From Stappia sp. BW2 (GTDB lineage: Bacteria; Pseudomonadota; Alphaproteobacteria; Rhizobiales; Stappiaceae): a DNA stretch of 64,000 nt. The notes under the pieces were generated by a model. That model was given only the letters and a program-made list of their open reading frames with translations. It had not been told where the DNA came from and did no database searches. This document shows, one piece after another, positions 24,786 to 34,640 of the stretch. Location: contig NZ_VIRG01000036.1 in the NCBI RefSeq assembly GCF_008107695.1, positions 124,001 to 188,000 of the forward strand, given 5' to 3'. A program made the position numbers and the translations under genes. Numbering within the stretch: position 1 is the first letter of the stretch; the number at the start of each line of letters is the position of its first letter.

Positions 24786-27166
24786 ATGCACCTGTAACGG
24801 ATCCTCAGACCGAAAAGCAGATCGGCCGCTTTTCCATGCGAAGCTTTCGGGCCAAATTCATGCTTGTGGTCGGCGTCGCAGTTCTGTTCGATCTCGCGCT
24901 CGCCGGCGGCATCGGCATCTGGAACGTGCAGAAACTGTCCAGGGATGCGACGGAGCAGGTCGGTGAAGGTCTGACCACCGCCACGGAAGACTATCTGCAG
25001 ACCTATATCGACACCACGGCCTTCCGGGCCGACCTCCTGATTGAGCGCGTCCATTCCGAACTTGAGACGCTCGCCTCGTCGATGCAGACACTGATCGACC
25101 ACCCGCAGGTGCAGGAAGCGGTCGGAAACACCATCGAAGGCAGTCCAGCGTTTTCGTCTGACCTGGTCTATGACGAAACGGGCGGCTGGTCGCAGAATAC
25201 GGCGGGTGTTCCGTCTGCGGTCAGCGTCTGGGGTTATTTGCTGGATGAAAACAAGAACCCGGTTCCCAAGGCCGCCGAAGAGCTGAAGCACAGTTCCTTC
25301 CTCAGCCTTGTCGGTCCGTCGATGATGTCGACAGGCGCGCCTAAGCTGCAGATCTACTACGTCGGCCCCAAGGACGCGTCGATCATGCGTGCGACGCCTT
25401 ATTCGGAACAGGCGCAGACATTCGACCTCTTGTATCCCGGTCACAACGAAGGTGCGAACTTCTGGGATTTCTTCTTTCCCGGCGTCTACGAAGGCTGGCA
25501 GGACTGGATCAAGGATCCGTCCTCCAGACCGGTGGACTCCAATATCGTCACCACCGCCCCCTATATCGATGCGATCACGGGCAAGCTGATCGTCAGCTTC
25601 TTCCATCCCCTGTGGACGCAGGATCGCAAGGACGTTGCGGGCATGGTCGCGGTCGACATCACGCTTGAGCAGCTGACCTCGCTTGTCGAAAGCCTTGAGA
25701 TCTCGGAAAACGGCTTCGGTTTCCTGACGATGTCCGACGGCAATGTCGTGGCAACTCCGAAGGCCGGCGAACAGACCCTGGGTCTGGTCTCCAGCGATGT
25801 CAGCGGCCAAGGGGTGACCGGCGTGAACCGGAACCTCAAGGAAAGCAGCCAGCCGGCCATCGCGTCTCTTGAGCTGAGCGCCAAGGACGAGACCGTCATC
25901 CAGCACATCTTCCTTGAGAACGATGGCGAAGAGATCCCCTATCTTCTGGTTCTCAAGCAGCTCAATCCGACGAACCTCTGGGATGGTGCCGGTATCACCT
26001 CGGAAACGATGACGCTCGGTTTCGTCGTGTCCGAACGCGAGATCTACCAGTCGCTGATCGATGCCACCAACAACATCTCGGAAGCGACGGCCCGCATTCT
26101 GAACTATCAGCTCATTGCTTTCTGCGTCAGTATTTTCGTGGTGTTCGTCGCGGTCTATGCCATCTCCGGCCGCATCACCAAGGGCCTGTCACAACTGGCC
26201 GAAGCGGCGCGCGCCCTTCAGAACAAGGACTATTCGGTCCGCGTTGCCATTCCGACCCGCGACGAGGTCGCGGCTGTGGGGCTGGCCTTCAACCGCATGG
26301 CGGAAGAGATCAGCTATCACACCGAGAACCTTGAGAATCTCGTTGAGGAGCGCACCAGCAAGCTGGAAACCGCGAACCGCGAAATCGGCGAGCTCAACAA
26401 GCGGTTGAAGTCGGAAAACCTGCGCCTCGGGGCGGAACTGGATGTTGCCAAGCGCATTCAGGAAATGGTTCTGCCGCGCCTCAGCGAACTGGAAGTCATT
26501 CCGCAGATCGAGATTGCCGCCTTCATGGAACCGGCGGACGAGGTCGGCGGCGATTATTACGACGTTCTGTTCGACGGCAGCCGCATCAAGGTCGGTATCG
26601 GCGATGTGACCGGCCATGGTCTGGAAAGCGGCGTCCTGATGCTGATGGTGCAGTCGGTTGCCCGGGCGCTTCAGGAAAAAGGCGACAAGGACCCGATCGC
26701 CTTCCTGGATGTGCTGAACCGTGCCGTCTACAAGAACATCACCCGCACCAGATCCGACAAGCACCTGACGCTCGCCTTCGTCGATTATGAGGACGGCCAG
26801 GTCACCCTGTCCGGCCAGCATGAGGAAGTGCTGATCATCCGTGCCAATGGAGACACCGAGCGCATCGATACGATGGATCTCGGTTTCCCGGTCGGGCTAG
26901 AGGCTGATATTTCTCCCTTCGTGGCGACACTGGATCTCGCGTTCGGACCGGAGGACATTCTCATCCTGCACACGGACGGGATCACGGAGGCGGAAAACGA
27001 CAAGGGCGAGATGTATGGCCTCGACCGGCTTGCCCAGAGCGCTCATGAAAACCGCGAAAAAACCGCGAAAGGTATTGCGGCGGCGGTCATTCATGATGTG
27101 AAGTCGCATATCGGCGACTACAAGGTATTTGATGACATCACTCTTGTTGTGTTGAAGCATAGGTAA
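24782..27166 (+). CDS. Membrane sensor PP2C (SpoIIE-type) phosphatase: Cache-HAMP-PP2C
   Basis: 794 aa. TM1 is at about 26-47 and a periplasmic double-Cache sensor spans about 50-435 (ends with LVLKQLNPTNLWDG). TM2 follows near 441-464, HAMP near 465-517 (SGRITKGLSQLAEAARALQ), and a coiled coil with LVEERTSKLETANREI near 520-560. The phosphatase domain is at about 570-792. Its metal-binding motifs are intact: VGGDYYDV, GDVTGHGLESG, HTDGITEA and the final FDDITLVVL. It should dephosphorylate the Ser of the STAS antagonist in response to an extracellular ligand, as SiaA, HmpW or RsbU do. It overlaps the fusion gene by ATGA and lies 3 nt before the kinase gene, placing it at the centre of the five-gene operon. 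Confidence 0.9.
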   Translation: MNAPVTDPQTEKQIGRFSMRSFRAKFMLVVGVAVLFDLALAGGIGIWNVQKLSRDATEQVGEGLTTATEDYLQTYIDTTAFRADLLIERVHSELETLASSMQTLIDHPQVQEAVGNTIEGSPAFSSDLVYDETGGWSQNTAGVPSAVSVWGYLLDENKNPVPKAAEELKHSSFLSLVGPSMMSTGAPKLQIYYVGPKDASIMRATPYSEQAQTFDLLYPGHNEGANFWDFFFPGVYEGWQDWIKDPSSRPVDSNIVTTAPYIDAITGKLIVSFFHPLWTQDRKDVAGMVAVDITLEQLTSLVESLEISENGFGFLTMSDGNVVATPKAGEQTLGLVSSDVSGQGVTGVNRNLKESSQPAIASLELSAKDETVIQHIFLENDGEEIPYLLVLKQLNPTNLWDGAGITSETMTLGFVVSEREIYQSLIDATNNISEATARILNYQLIAFCVSIFVVFVAVYAISGRITKGLSQLAEAARALQNKDYSVRVAIPTRDEVAAVGLAFNRMAEEISYHTENLENLVEERTSKLETANREIGELNKRLKSENLRLGAELDVAKRIQEMVLPRLSELEVIPQIEIAAFMEPADEVGGDYYDVLFDGSRIKVGIGDVTGHGLESGVLMLMVQSVARALQEKGDKDPIAFLDVLNRAVYKNITRTRSDKHLTLAFVDYEDGQVTLSGQHEEVLIIRANGDTERIDTMDLGFPVGLEADISPFVATLDLAFGPEDILILHTDGITEAENDKGEMYGLDRLAQSAHENREKTAKGIAAAVIHDVKSHIGDYKVFDDITLVVLKHR

Positions 27167-27169
27167 GGC

Positions 27170-27715
27170 ATGGTCGAGGATTTTGGAGAGACGACGGCTG
27201 TGAACGGCGGAGACGCGAGACAGTTTTGTCTCACGTTGAAGGCAGAGCCGCTGGAGCTGAGCTGGCATCACTGCGGCCTTACGTCGGATTTTATCGGGGA
27301 ATATTTCAGCCGGGCCTGCGGCAAGGGCATCGACCAGGTCGATGCGCGCCACAGCATCAGTTACATGATCAACGAGATCCTTGAAAATGCGATCAAGTTC
27401 CGTCACGGCGGTGACGTCACGATTCACAGCTCGCTGGAAGAACAGACCTTCGAAATCCGGATCGTGAACTGCATCGACCACGAAACGGCCACAAGGTTTC
27501 AAGGTCACCTGAAAAGCCTACTCGAACGCGAACCGGGAGAGCTGCTTCTGGAGCGTATCGAGGAGAACGCCCTTGACCCGGATTCCTCCGGCTCGGGCCT
27601 CGGTTTGCTCACACTTATGAGCGACTACGAAGCCAAATTGGGCTGGTCTTTCGCGTCTGAGCGTGTAAGTGAAGGCGTTGAGTTGACGACATATGCGTCT
27701 TTGCGACTTTCCTGA
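27170..27715 (+). CDS. slr1658-type HATPase anti-sigma-like protein kinase
   Basis: 181 aa. GHKL ATPase fold with N-box SYMINEILENAIKFRHGG, a degenerate middle part, and G-box DSSGSGLGLLTLMSDY. These elements match the slr1658/SiaB family, whose members phosphorylate a cognate STAS protein on Ser. Unlike the paralogue at 23089, the Mg-binding Asn and the GxG are present. It sits between the PP2C phosphatase (3-nt gap) and the STAS protein (31-nt gap), giving a complete kinase/phosphatase/STAS partner switch. ATP-dependent kinase activity is inferred. Confidence 0.82.
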   Translation: MVEDFGETTAVNGGDARQFCLTLKAEPLELSWHHCGLTSDFIGEYFSRACGKGIDQVDARHSISYMINEILENAIKFRHGGDVTIHSSLEEQTFEIRIVNCIDHETATRFQGHLKSLLEREPGELLLERIEENALDPDSSGSGLGLLTLMSDYEAKLGWSFASERVSEGVELTTYASLRLS

Positions 27716-27746
27716 TCGCTGACAAATTCCAAAGGAAGATACCAAA

Positions 27747-28085
27747 ATGGAAATCAGCACGAACGATTACCGCGTTTGGACTGAAGGCTCCGACATCCAC
27801 TACGAAGGAACGATGCGGCTTTCAGGAACGGACGCCTATGCCCCTATTCTGGAGATCATGAATTCCGTTCTGGCAGCCAAGCCGGAGCTTATCACCATGG
27901 ATCTGACAAGCCTGGAATTTCTGAACAGCTCCGGCATCAACCTGCTCGCCAAATTCACGATCGAAATCAGAAAGCAGCCGGAAGTCGGCGTTCGCGTTCT
28001 CGGGTCCAAGTCCATTCCCTGGCAGTCGAAATCGCTCCGCAACCTGCAGCGTCTGCACCCGGCGCTTGAACTGACGATTTCCTGA
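27747..28085 (+). CDS. slr1659-type STAS anti-sigma-antagonist-like protein
   Basis: 112 aa. Single STAS domain: MRLSGTDAYAPILEIM, then LITMDLTSLEFLNSSGINLL, with the Ser of NSSGI as the predicted phosphoacceptor. AAAGGAAGA precedes the ATG. In characterised switches the phosphorylated and free forms bind different partners (kinase versus an output protein such as a diguanylate cyclase or sigma-factor inhibitor). No cyclase or sigma gene is present here; the likeliest local output is the upstream STAS-methyltransferase fusion, which is inference. Confidence 0.85.
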   Translation: MEISTNDYRVWTEGSDIHYEGTMRLSGTDAYAPILEIMNSVLAAKPELITMDLTSLEFLNSSGINLLAKFTIEIRKQPEVGVRVLGSKSIPWQSKSLRNLQRLHPALELTIS

Positions 28086-28509
28086 TCCTGCAGCCTGCTG
28101 CAAGCACACCGGAAATGCCCGCAAACTTCCGGCCTCGGTTTCAAGAGCGCCGGATGTTTTGTGACTGTCGTTGGGGCATGGACTGCGCTCCACCAGATGA
28201 GCGCTTAAATCTTCTGCCGAACCTGACGGCCAGCCTCCCCAGCCGTTTTGAATTCCAGAGATCTTGAAACCGAGGCGTTTCAAAGTCCGGGCCGCCGCGG
28301 TTGAAGCGCGCATTCGGTGCTTTACCCACCTACCCGCCTTCAGATCTGACAGTTCAAAAATCACTTGGCCGGCAATGCGATCCGGCTGAATATGATGCTC
28401 GCACCGCTGGCTTGTTCTCCAGGCCAACGCCCCGAACGGGTCCAGCGACATGGCTTTTGAAACGTTGCTCCCGCCCTGCTCATGTCAGCGCCATCTTCCG
28501 GAGACCTTT
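28086..28509. other. 424-bp intergenic region with a spaced inverted repeat
   Basis: No supported gene. CCTCGGTTTCAAG (28133-28145) and CTTGAAACCGAGG (28263-28275) are a perfect 13-bp inverted repeat 117 bp apart. The intervening DNA has no convincing reading frame. It may be a small non-autonomous or decayed element, or a long mRNA stem. The RraA ribosome site GGAGA lies at the end of this region. Confidence 0.4.
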
Positions 28510-29205
28510 ATGACCCTGTCTGCTGAAGCCGTCGAAATCCTGAAATCCGTCAGCACCGCGACGCTCACCACGATCCTCTTGAAAAAGGGCCTGCGCAATG
28601 TCTGGATCCGCGGGGCGATGCCGCTCGATCGCGCCAGGCCGCGGATTGTCGGACCAGCCTTCACCCTTCGCTTCGTGCCCGCGCGCGAAGACCTGGCAAC
28701 GCCCGCCTCCTGGGGCTCTCCCATTTCAACGCGGGCGGCCATTGAGGAGATGCCGGAAGGATGTGTTGCGGTCATTGATGCAATGGGCGTCCGCGATGCC
28801 GGTGTCTTCGGCGATATCCTGTGTGCCCGCATGCGCAAGCGCAATGTTGCCGGCATGGTGACCGACGGCACGGTGCGCGATCTCAGCGGCGTCCTGGCGT
28901 CGGATCTTCCGGTCTGGTGCAGCGGCGTGTCCGCCCCGCCTTCGGTGGCTGGTCTAACATTCGTCGGCTGGCAGGAAACCATTGGCTGCGGCGGTGTTGC
29001 CGTTCTTCCGGGCGATATCATCGTGGCCGACGGCGATGGCGCGGTCGTGATCCCGGCAGCCACTCTCGATGAGGTTCTGAAGGAAGCGCCGGAGCAGGAG
29101 CGGATGGAAGCCTGGATTGTCGAACAGGTCGACGCCGGTGCGCGCCTCCCGGGGCTCTACCCGATGAACGAGGAAACTCGGGCGCGCTACGAAGCCGAAC
29201 GCTGA
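28510..29205 (+). CDS. RraA-like family protein (HMG/CHA aldolase or RNase E regulator fold)
   Basis: 231 aa from ATG 28510 (GGAGA upstream); an in-frame ATG at 28450 has no site. It has the RraA fold: VSTATLTTILLKKG at the N-terminus, FGDILCARMRKRNVAGMVTDGTVRD (aldolase Arg/Asp region, quoted loosely) and PGDIIVADGDGAVVIP. Members either split 4-hydroxy-4-methyl-2-oxoglutarate/oxaloacetate into pyruvate plus product or inhibit RNase E; the longer form and absence of an RNA-decay context favour a metal-dependent aldolase or an unassigned role. An ATP-grasp gene follows 42 nt later and may be cotranscribed. Confidence 0.82.
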   Translation: MTLSAEAVEILKSVSTATLTTILLKKGLRNVWIRGAMPLDRARPRIVGPAFTLRFVPAREDLATPASWGSPISTRAAIEEMPEGCVAVIDAMGVRDAGVFGDILCARMRKRNVAGMVTDGTVRDLSGVLASDLPVWCSGVSAPPSVAGLTFVGWQETIGCGGVAVLPGDIIVADGDGAVVIPAATLDEVLKEAPEQERMEAWIVEQVDAGARLPGLYPMNEETRARYEAER

Positions 29206-29247
29206 AGGGTGCCGGTGATCTGCATTCGTTAAAGGAAGCTGACGACG

Positions 29248-30432
29248 ATGCCGCCTGCCTTCCGAGCATCCTCCGGCCAGACCATTCTGATAACCGGTGC
29301 TCGGGCACCTGTTGCCCTGCATCACGCCCGGCTGTTTCATGCGGCCGGATGGCGCGTTGTTCTGGCCGACATGCCCGCTCGGCCACTTTCCAGTTCAAGC
29401 CGTGCCTGCGCCTGCTATCAGCGCCTGCCATCGCCGAGGTTCCATCCGGAAGAATTCGCCGATGCGCTCGACGATTTGCTTGAGCGCGAAAAGCCGTCGC
29501 TGATCATCCCGACCTGCGAGGAGATCTTCTATCTGGCCGCTCTTCGGGAGAGGCGCGGGCTTGCGGTGGATCTGTTCGCACCGGGTTTCGACCTGCTTCA
29601 GGCTGCCCACAACAAGCATGACTTCATCAGGCTGTGTGAGAGGTTCGGCATCGCCGTGCCGGAAACAAGGCTGCTGACGTCCCAGGAGGATCTCACTGAC
29701 CTGCGTGCGGAAGCGAGAAACCTAGTGTTCAAACCGGTCTGGTCCCGCTTCGCCGGTCAGGTTCTCGTTTCGCCCACCGCTGGAAAGTTGCAACAGGTGG
29801 TGCCGAGCGCCGCCATGCCATGGGTTGCCCAGGAGCGGGTGCCGGGAGAGGAAATCAGCGCCTTTGCTGTGGCACGCGGCGGTAAGGTGCTGGCAGTATC
29901 GATCTACCGCTCGCTTTACCGGGCGGGAGCAGGGGCCGGGGTTTGCTTTGAACCGGTCAGGGACACAGCAGCACGGGACTTTGTCGAAACATTCGCCCGC
30001 AACAGCGGCTGGACCGGTCAGGTCTCCTTTGACCTGATGCGTCTTGAAGATGGCTCGGTGCGACCGCTGGAATGCAATCCGCGCGCGACCAGCGGACTTC
30101 ACTTTTTCAAGGACGCGGACAGCTTCGTTCGCGCGCTTGTGAAAGGTGGCGAGGAAGTCTTGCCGGACGTGGCACGTATTCAGGCCGTGCGTCTTGCCAT
30201 GTGGGTCTATGGCTTGCCCGCAGCGCTCCGCTCACGGAACATCCGGCACTTCCGCAAGGTGCTCGGCGCGGCAGAGGAGATCCTTGGAACCTCAGTCGAT
30301 CCCGCGCCCGGCCGTGCACAAATACCCGCCTTGCTGGAAATCGCGGCGGTTGCCCTTCGCAATCGCATCAGTCTTCAGAGCGCTAGCACAAGGGATATCG
30401 AGTGGAACGGGCCGGATCAAAGTTCGATATAG
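29248..30432 (+). CDS. ATP-grasp family protein
   Basis: 394 aa. The N-terminal Rossmann-like domain reads ILITGARAPVALHHARLFHAAG, as in carbamoyl-phosphate-synthase-like ATP-grasp proteins. The ATP-grasp core follows with NKHDFIRLCERFGIAVPET, LVFKPVWSRFAGQV (Lys for ATP) and the metal-binding end SVRPLECNPRATSGLHFF. The family joins a carboxylate, through an acyl-phosphate, to an amine or thiol. Substrates are unknown. It is convergent with the Rieske gene, with the two 3' ends overlapping by 16 nt, and may belong functionally to the KASIII operon. AAGGAAG lies upstream of the ATG. Confidence 0.82.
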   Translation: MPPAFRASSGQTILITGARAPVALHHARLFHAAGWRVVLADMPARPLSSSSRACACYQRLPSPRFHPEEFADALDDLLEREKPSLIIPTCEEIFYLAALRERRGLAVDLFAPGFDLLQAAHNKHDFIRLCERFGIAVPETRLLTSQEDLTDLRAEARNLVFKPVWSRFAGQVLVSPTAGKLQQVVPSAAMPWVAQERVPGEEISAFAVARGGKVLAVSIYRSLYRAGAGAGVCFEPVRDTAARDFVETFARNSGWTGQVSFDLMRLEDGSVRPLECNPRATSGLHFFKDADSFVRALVKGGEEVLPDVARIQAVRLAMWVYGLPAALRSRNIRHFRKVLGAAEEILGTSVDPAPGRAQIPALLEIAAVALRNRISLQSASTRDIEWNGPDQSSI

Positions 30433-31406
30433 GCGGTTCTGGGGGACTGCGCAGCGCCCGGTAGCTCGCCTTGTTCAATTGCCTCGATGTCCCGGCGCAA
30501 AAAGTCGAGCGGCCCGATCAGGGGCCTTGCGTCCGGAAACCGCGCTGCGTTTTCAAGCGAGGATGTCAGCACGCGGCGATCCTGTTCCAGAGCGATGCGG
30601 AACATGGGCTGGAACACCCAGGACTTGATCCGGTCGAGGACGCTCTTGTGCGGACCGATCAGGCAACCGATGCCTTCAACACGTCCATCGGCCGCCTGCC
30701 GCAGATGAAAGGTGGTTGCCAACGCGAGGCCGTTTTCGCCCCAGTATTCCAGCTCGGCGATACCGGGAAACCGATAGCGCCCGACTGTCCGCATCCGTCC
30801 GGCTTCCAGCAGCTTGCTGATCAGACCGTGCTGCCGGTCTTCTCCCGTATAGACGGCCTCGACCCAGCCCGGTCCGCCGGTGATATCGACCCGAACCCGG
30901 TGGCGCTTGCTGCTGAGGCCGCGCAGCAGGCCCTTGTGGGTGAAGTGGGTGTGGGTCGCATCGAGGATGTTTTCAGCGGTATCGATCAATGTCGACCTAG
31001 TGCTGCTGCGCACCAGTCGCACCAGCACCTTTCTGCCTTCGATCGGGTGCAGGTAAGGTTCGCCGGCCGGGTCTCCTCTGGAGAGAAAAACCACGCCGTC
31101 CTTCACGAATGTCTTGAGGCCGGGAATGCGGTATCCCGGCACGTCTCCCAGATGACCCGGAATGGTGGTGCAGCGTCCGCTGCCGTCAAACCGCCAGCCG
31201 TGATAGGGGCATTCGATCTCGCCCCCGACGACCTTTCCTTTCGACAGTTCCATCAGCCGGTGCGGGCAACGATCGGCCAGAGCCGCGATGCCGGTCCCGC
31301 TGTTGAACAGCACCACCGGTTCGCCGCCGAACTCAAGCCGCAACGGCTGCCGACTGACATCTTTCACAAGCGCGGCGGCCTGCCAGATATCCTTTGATGA
31401 AGTCAT
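30417..31406 (-). CDS. Rieske [2Fe-2S] aromatic ring-hydroxylating-type oxygenase
   Basis: 329 aa. The Rieske cluster ligands are clear: [11 protein letters not shown]...[11 protein letters not shown] (CxH-x17-CxxH, about residues 43-66). The catalytic domain has a non-haem iron motif [11 protein letters not shown], near residue 150. The size and layout match the pheophorbide-a-oxygenase/vanillate-demethylase branch rather than the alpha subunits of large dioxygenases, so a monooxygenase, demethylase or desaturase is likely. A separate reductase is not encoded nearby. It is the last gene of the six-gene minus operon and overlaps the GNAT gene by ATGA. Confidence 0.88.
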   Translation of the reverse strand: MTSSKDIWQAAALVKDVSRQPLRLEFGGEPVVLFNSGTGIAALADRCPHRLMELSKGKVVGGEIECPYHGWRFDGSGRCTTIPGHLGDVPGYRIPGLKTFVKDGVVFLSRGDPAGEPYLHPIEGRKVLVRLVRSSTRSTLIDTAENILDATHTHFTHKGLLRGLSSKRHRVRVDITGGPGWVEAVYTGEDRQHGLISKLLEAGRMRTVGRYRFPGIAELEYWGENGLALATTFHLRQAADGRVEGIGCLIGPHKSVLDRIKSWVFQPMFRIALEQDRRVLTSSLENAARFPDARPLIGPLDFLRRDIEAIEQGELPGAAQSPRTAYIEL

Positions 31407-32551
31407 AGGTCGAAGGCCTCCAGAAGGGGGATGCCGATGCGCGACAGAAGCGTTTCAAGGCTCCTCACCGCCAATTGTTTGCGCCGAGAAAGGTGGCCGG
31501 TGTAGACGGCGTTGAATTCGATTTCCGGCTCTGCGCCCCGCAGATGTTTGAAGAGGCCTGCGCCCGCACTCATGTTGAAAAAGAGAGTGTGCCGTTCGGC
31601 GATCTCCTGGCCCGCTGCCATCACCAGCCGATAGAGCCCATCCTTCAGCGGCATGCGGGTATCGTATCCGACCAGCGGCTGCGTCAACGTGCGGCCGTTT
31701 GCAAAGAAACCGGCGACCGCTGCCAACTGGCCGCCCGCGTCGCGATACCCAAGCAGTTGGAACAGGCCCCGTTGGTGACATTCGCGGATGTAGGTTGCCG
31801 TGTACTGCGGATTGAGCGGGGTGTACTTGTCGAGATAGAGCATCTTGTAGAGCTCTGCGGCGCGGGCAAAATCCTGCCCGCTGAAACTGTCGTTTTCCGC
31901 GAGCCGATAAGACGTACGCTGCATCAGCTTCGCGTCATAACGGCGGTTTTGCGTCTGCTTGTCTGGCGTCTTGTCGCCCGAATAGAGATAGATCCGCCGG
32001 GCGGCCAGAAGCCTGAACCCCGCCTGCCTGAGGGCATTCATCGTTGTTCGGTCGGCCCGGCCATTGAGCGACCGGATGACGATGGCATGCTCGGGATGGC
32101 GCTGCGATAGGGTGCTGGCAATCTCGCGGGCTGCGGCCGGGTCGATCTCCGGCACGGGATTGGTCGACAGCAGCCAGTTGTTCACCTGCACCTGCCGGTC
32201 AAGCCCACTGGCCGCGATCAGCGGCGCATAGGCCCGGATCAGCGGTCGCACCAGGCGGTAGGTCAGCGGCGACTTCAGGAAGTTGCGCGTTTCCTCGATG
32301 GCATAGTCGATATAGGCGGCGCTGGGTGAGCAGATGTAACACGTCGGTGGGTGGCTCGATTCGTTGATCGTCACCGGAAAACAGCGCCCGGCAATCTCCA
32401 GCAAACTGACGCGTGTTGTGAGGTTGGCGACAAGATCCGGCATTGCAAAATCGTTGCACAAGCGCACGAAGGCGCGGACGGTCTCCGGGTCATTGCGCAC
32501 ACCTTCGCGGTCTGAAGTGGCCCGAATGGCAGGATCCTGTGCGGTCGTCAT
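31403..32551 (-). CDS. GNAT-fold acyltransferase-like protein
   Basis: 382 aa from ATG 32551, which overlaps the ligase stop (ATGA). The C-terminal half resembles the FemAB/BioF2-type GNAT fold ([35 protein letters not shown] and [16 protein letters not shown]). The N-terminal half ([23 protein letters not shown]) is shared by uncharacterised relatives only. It could transfer an acyl group from a carrier to an amine made in the pathway. I do not recognise a characterised homologue, so the function is inferred from fold and operon. Confidence 0.65.
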   Translation of the reverse strand: MTTAQDPAIRATSDREGVRNDPETVRAFVRLCNDFAMPDLVANLTTRVSLLEIAGRCFPVTINESSHPPTCYICSPSAAYIDYAIEETRNFLKSPLTYRLVRPLIRAYAPLIAASGLDRQVQVNNWLLSTNPVPEIDPAAAREIASTLSQRHPEHAIVIRSLNGRADRTTMNALRQAGFRLLAARRIYLYSGDKTPDKQTQNRRYDAKLMQRTSYRLAENDSFSGQDFARAAELYKMLYLDKYTPLNPQYTATYIRECHQRGLFQLLGYRDAGGQLAAVAGFFANGRTLTQPLVGYDTRMPLKDGLYRLVMAAGQEIAERHTLFFNMSAGAGLFKHLRGAEPEIEFNAVYTGHLSRRKQLAVRSLETLLSRIGIPLLEAFDL

Positions 32552-33819
32552 GGCCGGACCTGCCGCTTCAGCCGGCATTCCACCCGCCGCAGCTTGCGGG
32601 AGCTTTCCAGAGGCAAACGTTCCCGGCGAAGGGAAATTTCTGGTGTCAGCCCCTGTGTGCTCAGGGTCTTGCCGAGTGCCATGCGCGCCGCTTCAGCACT
32701 TGTATCCGGCAGATCGGGTGGCAGCAGCAGGGTCACCGATCCATCGTCTTCCTGCACAAGGCGAAAATCGGAAATCACGCGGGAAGCGTCCAGAACCGCA
32801 TTGCGCAGGATGTCGGGTGTGACAGGCACGTCCACTCCCGCCGCGTTGGCGAAGACAAAGATATCGTCCATCCGCCCGACCACGTCATCGAGGGCCTGAA
32901 GCGGCGAACCGCAGGTGCAGGGTTCCGAAGACAGACGCAAGAGGTCGTTCATCCGGTATCTGGCCATGATCTGGAAATCGCGGCGAAAGCCTGTCACCAG
33001 CGGGGTGACAAGACCGTTGGCAATCGGCTCGAACTCGAAAAAATTGGCATCCTCGGCAAGGTGCAGACGGCCATGGGCGCATGTGACGGCAAAAAGGCCT
33101 TCGGTTGCCATGTATATCTGTCCGAGTGTGAGGCCGAACCTCTGCTCGATGGCGACCCGATCGACAGGGTCGAGCGTTTCCGCCCCGGCATAGAGCTTGC
33201 GGGGCGAAAGGCGGTTCGATGTTTCCGCCAGATGCCGCAACACCCTGGGTGGTGCGACGATGGTCGTCGGGCCGAAGGTTTCCAGATCGTCCTGCCAGGC
33301 GGCAATGCCTTGGCGCAGATCGAAGAACCGCAACTGCAATTGCCGCAGTTTGGTCGGGCTTTCGTAAAGCGATGAGGACTGCGGCAGAAGGATAGCAACC
33401 CGTTCCGGGTGCCACAGAAAGCCGGGTAGCGTTTTGGCCAGAATGGTGCCGAGCCAGCGGAACCGCTCCGCCGCGGTAATGGCATAAAGACCCCTGTTAC
33501 CGCTGGTGCCCGTGCTGGCGCCGATGTTTATCCCGTTGATCTGGCCGCCCGTCTCCAAGGCCTGCCATCCGGCCTCTGTGGTGATCCGGGCCCTGTTGAA
33601 GGCCTCGAACCGGCTCATCACGATGGCTTTGTCGATGATAGGGAGTTGGTCGAGGCGAGGTGGCGCATCGCGGTAGAAATCGACCTTGGGAAGTGACTGG
33701 CGCAGCCAGGCATCCAGCCGTCGTTTCTGCCAGTCTTCGAAAGCCTGTCGGGATCGGCCCCGGCGGCTGGTCCAGAGCGTTTCGGCAAAGGCAACGCCTG
33801 TCTGAAAACGCCCGCTCAT
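32548..33819 (-). CDS. LuxE/PaaK-like adenylate-forming enzyme (F390 synthetase-related)
   Basis: 423 aa from ATG 33819, in ATGA overlap with the MBL gene; an upstream in-frame start at 33867 would run deep into that gene. The adenylation P-loop is [13 protein letters not shown] near residues 94-106, followed by the family segments [17 protein letters not shown] and [20 protein letters not shown], as in PaaK and coenzyme F390 synthetase relatives. It would activate a carboxylic acid as acyl-AMP and pass it to CoA, a carrier or an enzyme thiol. The product may feed the GNAT-like acyltransferase encoded next. Confidence 0.82.
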   Translation of the reverse strand: MSGRFQTGVAFAETLWTSRRGRSRQAFEDWQKRRLDAWLRQSLPKVDFYRDAPPRLDQLPIIDKAIVMSRFEAFNRARITTEAGWQALETGGQINGINIGASTGTSGNRGLYAITAAERFRWLGTILAKTLPGFLWHPERVAILLPQSSSLYESPTKLRQLQLRFFDLRQGIAAWQDDLETFGPTTIVAPPRVLRHLAETSNRLSPRKLYAGAETLDPVDRVAIEQRFGLTLGQIYMATEGLFAVTCAHGRLHLAEDANFFEFEPIANGLVTPLVTGFRRDFQIMARYRMNDLLRLSSEPCTCGSPLQALDDVVGRMDDIFVFANAAGVDVPVTPDILRNAVLDASRVISDFRLVQEDDGSVTLLLPPDLPDTSAEAARMALGKTLSTQGLTPEISLRRERLPLESSRKLRRVECRLKRQVRP

Positions 33820-34640
33820 TTCGGAGGCCCCGGCAGGTCGTAAGGGCTGACGGACGGATCGTGGCACAACAGAACATCACCGCCTTGCTCGCGAAACGCG
33901 GCGACCCGGCGGGTGCTGGAGGCGAGCGCCCTTCGATCCGAAGAAACAAGTGCGGCGGGCAGCCCGGGTGCCTTGCCGGGCTCAAGAGCCGCCGCACACC
34001 ATTGGGCATCGACCGCATAAAGCAGCGGCATAGGCAGCTCGGCAAAGCAGATGCCGAAGTGGCCCTCGGCATGGCCTGGCAGGTCGACGGCAAGCAGGGT
34101 GCCGTCGCCAAAAAGATCGGCTCCCTGACCAAGCCCATGGGGGGCTGCCCTGACCGACAGCCTGTCGATATCGACGGTCCGAGTGGCAAGGTCGTGCGGC
34201 AGCAGCTCATCAAAGATACCGTGGCGCAGGTTCGCGAACCTGGAGCGTGCCTGGATACGCGCGAGCGTTGCTGCTTTCGCATAGACCCTCGCTTCTGGAA
34301 AAAGATGGAGCGCGGCAACGTGGTCGGCGTGAAAATGGGTCAGCACGATGGCTGTCACATCCGCTGGACGCGCGCCCAGCCGATCAAGCACACGGGCCGG
34401 CTGATGCTCTTCGACCAGCTTTGGCCGCAGCAGATTGGCATAAAGCCGAAGCGGCAGGCTGCGTCCCGGTCCTTCGGTAACCCTGGGGCCGTAACCCGTA
34501 TCGATCAGCACCAGTCCGGCTGCCGGGTGCTGATAAACGCCATAGCGTACCTTGAGGTGAAGCAGGTTCCACCCACCGCCTCGGACCACCAACCGTTCCG
34601 GCGCGGAGACGAACGCGCTGTTTGCAAACACCGGGGTCAA
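33816..34640 (-). CDS. MBL-fold metallo-hydrolase
   Basis: 274 aa from TTG 34640, chosen because it overlaps the upstream stop (TTGA), has GAAGGG upstream, and homologous folds begin about here; a longer frame upstream is the shadow of the reductase gene. Metal ligands are all seen: LTHFHADH (HxHxDH, near 106-111), PGHAEGHFG, AVDAQW and LLCHDP. The layout resembles lactonase or thioesterase members such as AiiA. In this operon it could release or lactone-open an acyl intermediate, the place that OleB holds in olefin pathways; this is inference. Confidence 0.85.
   Translation of the reverse strand: MTPVFANSAFVSAPERLVVRGGGWNLLHLKVRYGVYQHPAAGLVLIDTGYGPRVTEGPGRSLPLRLYANLLRPKLVEEHQPARVLDRLGARPADVTAIVLTHFHADHVAALHLFPEARVYAKAATLARIQARSRFANLRHGIFDELLPHDLATRTVDIDRLSVRAAPHGLGQGADLFGDGTLLAVDLPGHAEGHFGICFAELPMPLLYAVDAQWCAAALEPGKAPGLPAALVSSDRRALASSTRRVAAFREQGGDVLLCHDPSVSPYDLPGPPK

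Noticed and set aside
24452-25906. 484-codon minus-strand frame over the methyltransferase fusion and PP2C sensor
   Set aside because: Antisense shadow without recognisable domains; the plus-strand genes are continuous and overlap by ATGA.
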